Shown here piece after piece: positions 34,601 through 41,446 of a DNA stretch of 64,000 nucleotides. The DNA is from Hymenobacter sp. UV11. Lineage in GTDB: Bacteria; Bacteroidota; Bacteroidia; Cytophagales; Hymenobacteraceae. The notes below the pieces were generated by a model, which worked only from the letters and a program-made list of their open reading frames with translations, ran no database searches and was not told the DNA's origin. Each line of letters starts with the position of its first letter. Position 1 is the stretch's first letter. The position numbers were made by a program, and so were the translations under genes. Location: assembly GCF_004684095.1 (NCBI RefSeq), contig NZ_SRII01000004.1, forward strand, positions 186,001-250,000, in the 5' to 3' direction.

Positions 34601-35756
34601 CCAGGCCTTTTTCCTTGTCCGAAAACAGCGCGTCGCCGCCCTTGCCAGGCTTCACGTGCTGGGTTTTGCAGCCCGAGCCGCTGGTGATGAAATGCGACTT
34701 GGTGTTTACTTCGTCGTAGTACTGCAAGTTGTGCTCGTGGCCGTTGGCGTAAATAATGTTTGGGTACTTCGCAAACAGCGCCAGCAGGTTCTTCTTATAG
34801 TCTTGGTAGGCGGGGTAGGAAATATCCTGCGAAATGCCGCCATACTCGCGGGCTAGCGGATAGATAGAGCCGATAATGGGCAGCGGCAAAAACGCATACT
34901 TGGCCACGATGCTGAGCGGAAACAGGTGGTCGGCGAAGGTGAAGTAGCCGCCGTGAATGCCATCCGAAAACAGCGGGTGGTGCGTCACAATCAGAATGTG
35001 CTTGTCCTGGTTGCGCTTCAGCACCTCGTCGAGCTGCTCATACACCTCGGCCTCGTTATCCGCGCCGCAGGCCGAGCCAAACGGCCGGTTGGCCTGGTCC
35101 GTGATAAACCACTGCGAGTTGATGGCAATCATCACAAGGTCGTCGCGCAGCCGAATTTCGTAGGGGCCGGGGCAGCCGTCGCGCGGCACCAGAAAGTCGC
35201 CGGTATAGGCAAAGTTGGCCGAGTCCTGGGCCAGGTAATGCTCGGCGTAGGTTTGCTCCCGAATCACCTGCGCCAGCCCGCCCTTGTAGCCCTGAATCCA
35301 GTCGTGGTTGCCGGGCACCATGTATTTCTCGCCCTTGTAGCCCTTCAGCACATCGAGCTGGGCGTTGAGGCGGGCCTCAGCGGTTTTGCGGTCGTACTTG
35401 CCCTCGGGCGGCATGCCCTGGTTGTAGATATTGTCGCCCAGGTATACCACCGCGCTTTTGCTGCCGGCCTGCAGCATCTGCTGGCGCATAAAGTTGAGCG
35501 ATGGCTCGCCGCCTTTCTCGGGCAAGATGGGGTTACCCACGTCGCCAATCAGAAACACCGAGTAGCGGATGCGGCTCGAATCGGGGGGTAGGGATTTTTC
35601 CCAGCCCACGGCCGAGCGCCGGTAGTTCGGCTTGGGGTTAATCGGGTTGAAATCCGACTCGCCGGCCTCGCCCAGCTCCTCCAGCTGAGCGGCAGCGGTG
35701 AGCGGTAGCGTAGCTAGTAAACCCAGGAAGCAGATAAGGCGAAAAAATAGCGTCAT
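31668..35756 (-). CDS. Outer-membrane fusion: metallophosphoesterase + kinase-like centre + BamA/TamA-type beta-barrel
   Basis: 1362 residues with a signal peptide (to about residue 24). Part 1 (about 60-400) is a calcineurin-like phosphoesterase with GDVGNP, YLGDNIY, PGNHDW near 149, THHPLFSDG and ANGHEHNLQYY, all metal-binding motifs. A Pro/Ala/Gln linker follows (about 430-510). Part 2 (about 520-1000) has a conserved TASLKVR...YTVRGIDKDP block, then IGDWDRH (G706-H711) and PEDRDIAFF (E734 onward), similar in spacing to the catalytic-loop DRH and metal-binding Asp of atypical kinases. Part 3 (about 1010-1362) is a surface-antigen beta-barrel with GGTTNLRGYRRTRF and a terminal Phe. Kinase activity is inference. 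A TAATTTTG box lies at 35762-35769 on the minus strand, directly before the ATG. Confidence 0.85.
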   Translation of the reverse strand: MTLFFRLICFLGLLATLPLTAAAQLEELGEAGESDFNPINPKPNYRRSAVGWEKSLPPDSSRIRYSVFLIGDVGNPILPEKGGEPSLNFMRQQMLQAGSKSAVVYLGDNIYNQGMPPEGKYDRKTAEARLNAQLDVLKGYKGEKYMVPGNHDWIQGYKGGLAQVIREQTYAEHYLAQDSANFAYTGDFLVPRDGCPGPYEIRLRDDLVMIAINSQWFITDQANRPFGSACGADNEAEVYEQLDEVLKRNQDKHILIVTHHPLFSDGIHGGYFTFADHLFPLSIVAKYAFLPLPIIGSIYPLAREYGGISQDISYPAYQDYKKNLLALFAKYPNIIYANGHEHNLQYYDEVNTKSHFITSGSGCKTQHVKPGKGGDALFSDKEKGLARLNYYDDGQVWVEYLIPSDANKGQTARRVFRKQVYAELGRGKASASTNGPGGTVDQVKPDAGPVQGTRAPANTAQTRKGNQSKDDLETAAARAATPPVGAPVVPPGLRRPHYQDSTVTVAVNPSYNQHGKFHNWLLGAHYRQEWATPVKFPVLDIKTAEGGLIPYKTGGGKQTASLKVRNEEGYYYTVRGIDKDPAAVLPEQLRTGLAKAVLQDQISSQHPYASFVLPPLATAAGILHTNPRYVYVPNDPALGQYQQKFANTPAALEEDAKGSQDQDASLDYAKKLVSTDKMLENLLEDNDNQVDQPAFARSRLFDMWIGDWDRHEDQWRWAQRKTKDGDKIYTAVPEDRDIAFFKGDGVLPWLISRKFAVRNFQNFGYDYGDYKGLNQTGLSNDRLFLSDVSREEWVKQANIMKTQLTDEVIEKAFRDKWPAQIYAEHGAEIVAKLKSRRDLLPDVATKYSNLMSDIVEVRGSQKREKFTVTRLPDHQTRVVMQKISKKGQLTKVLYDRTFDRVTDEIRLYGISGQDVYDLRGNERQGHKIRVIAGTGRDSIVDNSRVAGVRHRTQIYDADTGNVIINRLGEARLRLEPGADVSRYDHPKRFDLKDYRLNYTGPALFFGYNIDDGFLIGGGVTHRRYAFRREPFGSEQTLTANFAPTRQAYNLRYTGQFTSVFGGKTDLHVAAQYYGPQLLYNFFGIGNNTQNIAVGSENASVSAINDLYRVRFSRLYVAPTLERNLFGFGKVGFGPQYERFQVETGPIGSEIRKAIGPGLENRSFGIRATDFQANQYLGALFYANIDALSSPKDPRIGIRWHNEAQYNWQLNGEQLRYGRLSSEISAYLTPNFPFRLTYAGRLGVAHNIGDYRFYQANTLGGTTNLRGYRRTRFAGRSSLYGNFEARLHLFKFNAYLFPGEFGVLGLADAGRVYSDNDTRTGLDALHAGFGGGAFVSILKQAIINVTYTVGEEKLVFLGFDFLF

Positions 35757-36056
35757 AAAAACAAAATTACGAATAGTAGGCAGGCGCCACCGGTGCCGAG
35801 GCAGCTAAGCTCTTTTCCGGTTGCCAGCGTATGGGTAAGGCACCACCCCATATCAGATAAGTACCACTACACCTGCCGGCGCGCCTACGCCACCAAAAGG
35901 TGCAAGAAGCGTACCCGATGTTTGGCGCGAAAGCTGCTACGTAAAGTCCAATTGTGCGGTTGAGCTTATTTCTCAACCCGTGCCGGGGGCTTCGCGTTGA
36001 AAGCCCACGGCCGGGCCGAACCCAACGCCGCCCGGCTGTTGTTTCTTGCGTTGATT

Positions 36057-37349
36057 ATGGCTACTACTACCCTCCCTGCCGCCGTGGAAGCGCCGGCCGA
36101 AGCCGCGGCTGCCAAGCCCGCCAAGCCGCCCAAATCGGAGGTGTCGGCGCTGGTGCAGCAGGCCCAGGCCCACGTCGAGCCGCTGCTCGCGGCGGACCTC
36201 GACCCGCGCCTCACCTACCACACGCTGGCCCACACGGCTTACGTGGTGAAGCAGGCGCACGCCCTGGCCGATGCCGCCGCCCTACCCCCCGCCCAGGCCG
36301 AGGAGCTGCTGGTGGCCGCCTGGTTTCACGATACCGGCTACCTCGATACCTACGACGGCCACGAGTACCAGAGCATGGCCCGCGCCGAGGCGTGGCTGCG
36401 CGAGCAGGGGGTAGCCCCTGCCCGCATTGAGCTGATAAAGAGTCTTATCCGAGCCACGCACCGCGACGAGCCGGCCGATACGGAGCTGGAAAAGATGCTC
36501 GTTGATGCCGATATGAGCAACCTGGCGGCCGACGACTTCCGGGCCCGCGCCGAGCTTATCCGCACCGAGTGGGAGCTGCGGCTCGATAAGTCATACTCCA
36601 ACACGGAATGGGCTGAGCTGCAGCTGGCCTTCATGACGAGCCACAAGTACCACTCGGCCGCCGGCAAAGAGCGCTTTAAGAAGGATTTTAAAAAAAATAC
36701 CGAAGAGCAGCGCGACATTCTCAAAAAGGCGCAGAAAAAAGCCAAGAAGAAAGAAAAGAAAGCCACGGAAACCTATGCCGAGCCCAAGCGGGGCATCGAA
36801 ACCATGTTCCGCACCATGTATTCCAACCACATGAAGCTCTCGGACATGGCCGACAAGAAAGCGGGCATGATGATTCAGCTCAATGCGGTAATCCTTTCGG
36901 TAATAATTACTTATCTGGGGGCCAAGTCGTCGATACTGGCGCCTACCGGCAATGCCAGCTTCACCCGCAACCCCATTCTGGCCGTGCCGATGGGCGTGCT
37001 GCTCATCACGGCGCTGGGCTCGGTAACGTCGGCTATCCTCTCGGCGCAGCCCGACGTCACGAGCTTCAAGTGGCTAAAAAAAAATCCCGCCATCGCTACC
37101 AATCGGCGCGTTAACCTCTTGTTTTTCGGGCAGTTCACCAAGCTCAGCCTCCAGCACTTTCAGGAGGGAATGCGCGAGCTGATGCGCCAGAAAGACACCC
37201 TCTACACCAACATGGTGACCGATGTGTACTACCTCGGCGAGGTGCTCGACCGCAAGTACAAGCTGCTGCGCGTGAGCTATTCCATTTTTATGGTGGGGCT
37301 CATTCTCACGGCCCTCTCATTCGGCATCGTACTCGCGTATAAGATGTAG
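36057..37349 (+). CDS. HD-domain protein fused to a PycTM (DUF5706) membrane module
   Basis: 430 residues. After a 25-residue Ala/Pro-rich tail comes an HD phosphohydrolase domain with all expected metal ligands: H55 (YHTLAHT), H91-D92 (WFHDTGY), H102 (GHEYQ) and D150/D152 (VDADMSN). A strongly basic linker (residues 205-240) leads to the PycTM module: RGIETMFRTMYSNHMKLSDMADKKAG, then membrane segments near 271-288, 308-328 and 405-427. PycTM is the effector family of Pycsar anti-phage systems, where cyclic pyrimidine nucleotides trigger membrane damage. Here no cyclase is adjacent, so a defence role is not shown. The ATG at 36057 is preferred over upstream TTG codons. tRNA-Arg follows closely. 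Confidence 0.88.
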   Translation: MATTTLPAAVEAPAEAAAAKPAKPPKSEVSALVQQAQAHVEPLLAADLDPRLTYHTLAHTAYVVKQAHALADAAALPPAQAEELLVAAWFHDTGYLDTYDGHEYQSMARAEAWLREQGVAPARIELIKSLIRATHRDEPADTELEKMLVDADMSNLAADDFRARAELIRTEWELRLDKSYSNTEWAELQLAFMTSHKYHSAAGKERFKKDFKKNTEEQRDILKKAQKKAKKKEKKATETYAEPKRGIETMFRTMYSNHMKLSDMADKKAGMMIQLNAVILSVIITYLGAKSSILAPTGNASFTRNPILAVPMGVLLITALGSVTSAILSAQPDVTSFKWLKKNPAIATNRRVNLLFFGQFTKLSLQHFQEGMRELMRQKDTLYTNMVTDVYYLGEVLDRKYKLLRVSYSIFMVGLILTALSFGIVLAYKM

Positions 37350-37364
37350 CACCGCTCGCGGGCG

Positions 37365-37372
37365 TAACTTTG
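37365..37372 (+). promoter_or_regulatory. Putative -7 box (TAACTTTG) immediately before tRNA-Arg
   Basis: TAACTTTG matches TAnnTTTG and ends 6 nt before the mature tRNA 5' end, which would place transcription start at or next to the tRNA. No -33 TTTG is seen. Confidence 0.4.
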
Positions 37373-37378
37373 GGGCTT

Positions 37379-37450
37379 GGCTGCGTAGTTCAAGGGATAG
37401 AATAGGCGTTTCCTAAACGCTTGATAGCAGTTCGAATCTGCTCGTGGCTA
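37379..37450 (+). tRNA. tRNA-Arg (anticodon CCT)
   Basis: 72-nt cloverleaf: D-arm GTTC/GAAT, anticodon arm GGCGT-TTCCTAA-ACGCT with CCT at the anticodon, T-arm AGCAG-TTCGAAT-CTGCT. The acceptor stem GGCTGCG/CGTGGCT has three G-U type pairs, which is weak but continuous. CCA is not encoded. It reads rare AGG codons. A hairpin terminator follows. Confidence 0.88.
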
Positions 37451-37466
37451 CATATATAATTTTATA

Positions 37467-37505
37467 AATACCCTTGCTCTCGACAGAAAGCAAGGGTATT
37501 TTTTT
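37467..37505 (+). terminator. Terminator after tRNA-Arg
   Basis: Perfect 12-bp arms AATACCCTTGCT/AGCAAGGGTATT (37467-37478, 37489-37500) followed by T5. Confidence 0.9.
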
Positions 37506-37566
37506 GTAGCTGTAATATCCTTGCGTTACTCATGTACTATTCATGTGATTGTGGAGTGAAAAAACC

Positions 37567-37574
37567 TAGCTTTG
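37567..37574 (+). promoter_or_regulatory. -7 box (TAGCTTTG) of the lipoprotein gene
   Basis: TAGCTTTG fits TAnnTTTG, 42 nt before the ATG. A TTG at 37549-37551 is 15 nt upstream, shorter than the usual 19. Confidence 0.5.
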
Positions 37575-37616
37575 CCGCCGCATAAGCTACTCTTTTTCAT
37601 TTCTTAATCCTTTTCC

Positions 37617-39062
37617 ATGAAGCATTTACTTCGGTATGTAACTGCGCCGCTACTGGGTGCGGTACTATTATTCGCCTGTGCCCGGCAGGAGCCTACCCCC
37701 TCTGTAGCGCCGGCTACCTCTATCAGCCAGGATGCCTCGGCGCCCGGCTTTCCCGAGGGCTTCGAAACTGGCACCAAAACGGCCTACACTACGGGCACCG
37801 TCACGCTTGGCTCGGGTGCCTGGACGCTCAACGACGCGCTGCTCGGCAATACCACGGCCGACGCCAAAACGGGCAGCCAGTCGGCCCGCGTGCGCAACAG
37901 CGGCAGCCTCAGCATGAACTTCGACCTGAGCGGCGGGGCGGGGGTAGTAACCGTGGGCCACGCCCGCTACGGCACCGACGCCAGCAGCACCTGGGAGTTG
38001 TGGGCTTCTGCCAACGGCGGCTCCTCGTATGCCAAGGTGGGCAGCACCGTCACCAGCAGCACAACCACGCTCAGCACGGCCAGCTTCACGGTGAACATGG
38101 CCGGCACAGTGCGCCTGCAACTGCGCAAAACGGACGGCAGCACCAACCGCCTCAACTTCGACAACATCACCGTGGAGAGCTACGGCGGCACCAGCACGGG
38201 CGGCGGGGGCACCACGGCCGGCGGCAAAAAATTCCTGTTTGATGCCAGCCACGCCGAAACGGCCGGCAACGCCGACTGGGTGCTCGACGTGGACGGCGGC
38301 GCAGTATCGCGCTACCCCACCCCGGCGGCCTCAGGCATCACGGCCAGCACTTCGGAAACCTACTGGACGGCCGCGCTCTCGTCGTGGGGCGTGGCCCTGG
38401 TGAAGCTCGGCAACTCGGTCGAGAACCTGCCCACGGGCACGGCTATCACCTACGGCAATAGCGCTAACCCGCAGGACCTGAGCAACTACAGCGTGTTTAT
38501 AGTGGATGAGCCGAACACGCTGTTCACGGCGGCTGAGAAAACGGCCATCCTCACGTTCGTGAAGAACGGCGGCGGCCTGTTCATGATTTCTGACCACGAC
38601 GTATCGGACCGCAACAACGACGGCAAGGACTCGCCGGCCATCTGGAACGACCTGATGAGCAACAACTCGATGCAGGCCAACCCCTTTGGCTACAGCATCG
38701 CCCTCACCAATATCTCCGAAACCAGCAGCAACGTGCTGGCCAGCAGCACCAACGTGATTTTGCACGGCTCGCAGGGCAACGTGACGCAGCTCAAATTCTC
38801 GAACGGCGCCACCATCACCAAAACCAGCGGCTCGGCGGCCACGCCACTCATTTGGCAGGGTAGCTCAACGCAGGGCCTCAGCAACATCATGTGCGTGACG
38901 AGCACCTTCGGCACCGGCCGCGTCTTCTGCATCACCGACTCATCGCCGGCCGACGATGGCACCGGCAGCCCCGGCAACACCGTGTACCCCGGCTGGACCG
39001 AAATCGCCAGCCACGCCCCGCTGCATATGAACGCCTCGCTCTGGCTGGCTAAGCTGCAATAG
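37617..39062 (+). CDS. Lipoprotein with N-terminal jelly-roll-like and C-terminal alpha/beta domains
   Basis: 481 residues. The signal MKHLLRYVTAPLLGAVLLFACARQ has a lipobox (L-F-A-C). Residues 48-190 (FPEGFETGTKTAYTTGTV...NFDNITVE) form a beta-rich region often seen at the N-terminus of secreted Bacteroidota nucleases and other surface proteins. A Gly/Thr linker (TSTGGGGTTAGG) leads to a second domain beginning KFLFDASHAETAGNADWVLD and including VFIVDEPNTLFTAAEKTAILTFVKNGGGLFMISDHDVSDRNNDGKDSP. That resembles the class-I amidotransferase-like fold of DUF4350-type proteins, without a recognisable Cys nucleophile. Probably an envelope lipoprotein; its role is unknown. No T9SS domain. Confidence 0.75.
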   Translation: MKHLLRYVTAPLLGAVLLFACARQEPTPSVAPATSISQDASAPGFPEGFETGTKTAYTTGTVTLGSGAWTLNDALLGNTTADAKTGSQSARVRNSGSLSMNFDLSGGAGVVTVGHARYGTDASSTWELWASANGGSSYAKVGSTVTSSTTTLSTASFTVNMAGTVRLQLRKTDGSTNRLNFDNITVESYGGTSTGGGGTTAGGKKFLFDASHAETAGNADWVLDVDGGAVSRYPTPAASGITASTSETYWTAALSSWGVALVKLGNSVENLPTGTAITYGNSANPQDLSNYSVFIVDEPNTLFTAAEKTAILTFVKNGGGLFMISDHDVSDRNNDGKDSPAIWNDLMSNNSMQANPFGYSIALTNISETSSNVLASSTNVILHGSQGNVTQLKFSNGATITKTSGSAATPLIWQGSSTQGLSNIMCVTSTFGTGRVFCITDSSPADDGTGSPGNTVYPGWTEIASHAPLHMNASLWLAKLQ

Positions 39063-39079
39063 GGGGGTAGGAGATAAGC

Positions 39080-39191
39080 AAAACAGAACGTCATGCTGAG
39101 CTTGTCGAAGCATCTCGCTTGCGCCATTAGAGTGCTAATCCTAACGGCGCGAGCGAGATGCTTCGACAAGCTCAGCATGACGTTCTGTTTT
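39080..39191. repeat. Palindromic repeat, family A copy 1 (GAACGTCATGCTGAGC...)
   Basis: Perfect 40-bp arms, 39080-39119 and 39152-39191, extended inward by GCGCC/GGCGC. Conserved blocks of the family are GAACGTCATG and GAAGCATCTCGC. It lies between the convergent lipoprotein and pgl genes. Confidence 0.92.
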
Positions 39192-39201
39192 CAGAATCAG
39201 C

Positions 39202-39945
39202 CTACCGCTTCTGCAGCTCCTTGGCCGCGGCCTCGTCCAGAAACCAGTCGGCGGGGCCGCTGGTGGGCTCGATGAGCTGGGCGGGGTACTGCTCCACGTC
39301 GCGCGGCAGCTCCAGTATCTGGTGCACGGCTTCGGCTTTGCCCGCGCCGTAGACCAGGAAGGCCACGGCGCGCGCCTGGTTGATGAGCGGGGCCGTGAAC
39401 GTAATGCGGAATACCTGCTCTACGGGCAGCCATACTTCCTTCACGCCCACCGCTTTATCGTGCAGCACGGGCGTATGGGGAAAGAGCGAGGCCGTATGGG
39501 CGTTGTCGCCCAGGCCCAGCAGCACGAGGTCAAACTCGGCCTTTTCTTCCTCAAAAAATTCCTCCACGGCCACCCCATACTGCGCCGCCGCCTCGGCGGG
39601 GGGTAGGCGCGTATCGACGGCAAAAACCTGCGCCGGCCGAATGCCCAGCGGGTCGAGCAGCGTGGTTTTGGCCATCAGGTAGTTGCTGTCGGGCGAGGTT
39701 TGGGGCACGTTGCGCTCATCGCCGAAGAAGAAATACACCTGCTCCCAGGCCACCTGCTCGTGGTAGGCCGGCGAGGCCAGCAGCTCATAAAGCTTCTTGG
39801 GCGAGCTGCCGCCCGACAGCGCCACCACAAAGTGCCCGCGGGCGGCCACGGCCCGCCCGGCGGCGGCCACGAAATACTCGGCCAGGGCGCGTAGTACCTC
39901 GTCGGGGGTAGCGAAAACGTGCAGGGACGGATTATTTTTTGCCAT
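39202..39945 (-). CDS. pgl: 6-phosphogluconolactonase
   Basis: 247 residues, DevB/SOL-type lactonase. It contains HFVVALSGGSSPKKLYELLA, YFFFGDERNVPQTSPDSNYLMAK, DLVLLGLGDNAHTASLFPHTPVL and ITFTAPLINQARAVAFLVYGAGKAEAV, all standard family blocks. It hydrolyses 6-phosphogluconolactone in the oxidative pentose phosphate pathway. Third gene of the gnd-zwf-pgl operon; its ATG lies inside the 3' end of zwf (14-nt overlap), which implies translational coupling. Confidence 0.96.
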   Translation of the reverse strand: MAKNNPSLHVFATPDEVLRALAEYFVAAAGRAVAARGHFVVALSGGSSPKKLYELLASPAYHEQVAWEQVYFFFGDERNVPQTSPDSNYLMAKTTLLDPLGIRPAQVFAVDTRLPPAEAAAQYGVAVEEFFEEEKAEFDLVLLGLGDNAHTASLFPHTPVLHDKAVGVKEVWLPVEQVFRITFTAPLINQARAVAFLVYGAGKAEAVHQILELPRDVEQYPAQLIEPTSGPADWFLDEAAAKELQKR

Positions 39946-41446
39946 TGAGGGGAAAGGTAAACCAGTGGTAGCCGTCTTTGGCTACGAGGGCCTCGGCATC
40001 TTCGGGGCCCCAGGAATCGGCTGAGTAGTTGGGGAAATTCTGGCTGATGCGGTTTTGCCACGAAGTGAGGATGGGCATCACCAAATCCCAGGCTTCCTCC
40101 ACCTGGTCGCCGCGCATAAAGAGCGTCTGGTCGCCGAGCATCACATCCAGCAGCAGCGTTTCGTAGGCTTCAGGGGCCTCGCTCACGTACGTGCCTTTGT
40201 AGTCGAACACCATGTCCACGGTGTTCAGCATCATATCGACGCCGGGGCGCTTGGCCTGCACTTGCAGGCGAATGCTCATCTCGGGCTGAATGCTGATAAT
40301 GAGGCGGTTCTGGCGCATCGTCTCGGCCGTTTCGGGCGAAAAGATGAAGTGCGGCACATCCTTAAACTGGATGGTGATGACCGACGCCGAGCGGTGCAGC
40401 CGCTTGCCGGTGCGCAGGTAAAAAGGCACCCCCTGCCAGCGCCAATTGTCCACAAAAAACTTCACGGCTGCGAAGGTTTCGGTGTTCGACTGCGGGTTGG
40501 CCCCCGGCTCCTCGCGGTAGCCGGGCACCTTGCAGCCCTCCAGCCAGCCGGGGCCGTATTGGCCGCGCACGGCTTGCTCGCGCACGGTTTCGGGCGTGAA
40601 GCGGCGCATGGCGCGCAGCACGTCCACCTTGCGGTCGCGCACTTCCTCGGCCGAAAAGCTCACCGGCGGCTCCATGGCCACAATGCAGAGCAGCTGCAAA
40701 AGGTGGTTCTGAATCATGTCGCGCAGCGCGCCCGAGCCGTCGTAGTAGCCCGTGCGCTCGCCTACCCCCAGGCTTTCGGTCACCGATATTTGCACGTGCT
40801 CGATGCTGTTGCGGTTCCAAAGCGGCTCCATAATGGAGTTCGCAAACCGGAAAGCCATGATATTCTGCACCGTTTCCTTGCCCAGGTAGTGGTCGATGCG
40901 GTAAATCTGCTTCTCTCGAAAAATGCGTGATAGCAGTGCATTCAGCTCTTTGGCCGATTCCAGGTCGTGGCCGAAAGGCTTTTCAATCACGATGCGCGTG
41001 CGCTCGGTATCCTCCGTCAGCCCGGCCTTGGCCAGGTTTTCGGCAATGATGGGGAAGAAATTGGGCGCCACCGCCAAGTAGTAAATCACGTTGGCGGGCG
41101 CTTTCCAGTCACCCTCCAACGACTTGATTTTTTTGCCGAAGTCCTTGTAAGTTTTGGCGTCCTGCACGTCGGCCGCCTGGTAGTAAACGTTGGGCACGAA
41201 GCCCTGCCACTGCTCGTCGGTTACTTTGCCGCTACGCGAAAACTCGTTGATATCGTTCAGCATCCGGCCCCGAAACTCGTCGTCGGTGAGCTTGGTGCGG
41301 CCCGAGCCAATGAAGGCAAACTGCTGGGGCAGCCAGCCTTCGAGGTACAGGTTGTAGAGCGCTGGCGCCAGCTTGCGGGCGTTCAAATCGCCGGTGCCGC
41401 CGAAAATGACGAAGACGGTCGGCTGTGTTTTTAAGAGCGCGTTCAT
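39932..41446 (-). CDS. zwf: Glucose-6-phosphate 1-dehydrogenase
   Basis: 504 residues, normal length. The nucleotide-binding motif is IFGGTGDLNARKLAPALYNL, the substrate motif IEKPFGHDLESA and the catalytic motif RIDHYLGKETVQN. It oxidises glucose-6-phosphate with NADP+ or NAD+. Its ATG follows the gnd stop codon with no intervening base (TAA then ATG on the minus strand), and its end overlaps pgl by 14 nt. One transcript is expected to deliver all three oxidative-branch enzymes. Confidence 0.97.
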   Translation of the reverse strand: MNALLKTQPTVFVIFGGTGDLNARKLAPALYNLYLEGWLPQQFAFIGSGRTKLTDDEFRGRMLNDINEFSRSGKVTDEQWQGFVPNVYYQAADVQDAKTYKDFGKKIKSLEGDWKAPANVIYYLAVAPNFFPIIAENLAKAGLTEDTERTRIVIEKPFGHDLESAKELNALLSRIFREKQIYRIDHYLGKETVQNIMAFRFANSIMEPLWNRNSIEHVQISVTESLGVGERTGYYDGSGALRDMIQNHLLQLLCIVAMEPPVSFSAEEVRDRKVDVLRAMRRFTPETVREQAVRGQYGPGWLEGCKVPGYREEPGANPQSNTETFAAVKFFVDNWRWQGVPFYLRTGKRLHRSASVITIQFKDVPHFIFSPETAETMRQNRLIISIQPEMSIRLQVQAKRPGVDMMLNTVDMVFDYKGTYVSEAPEAYETLLLDVMLGDQTLFMRGDQVEEAWDLVMPILTSWQNRISQNFPNYSADSWGPEDAEALVAKDGYHWFTFPLNGKK

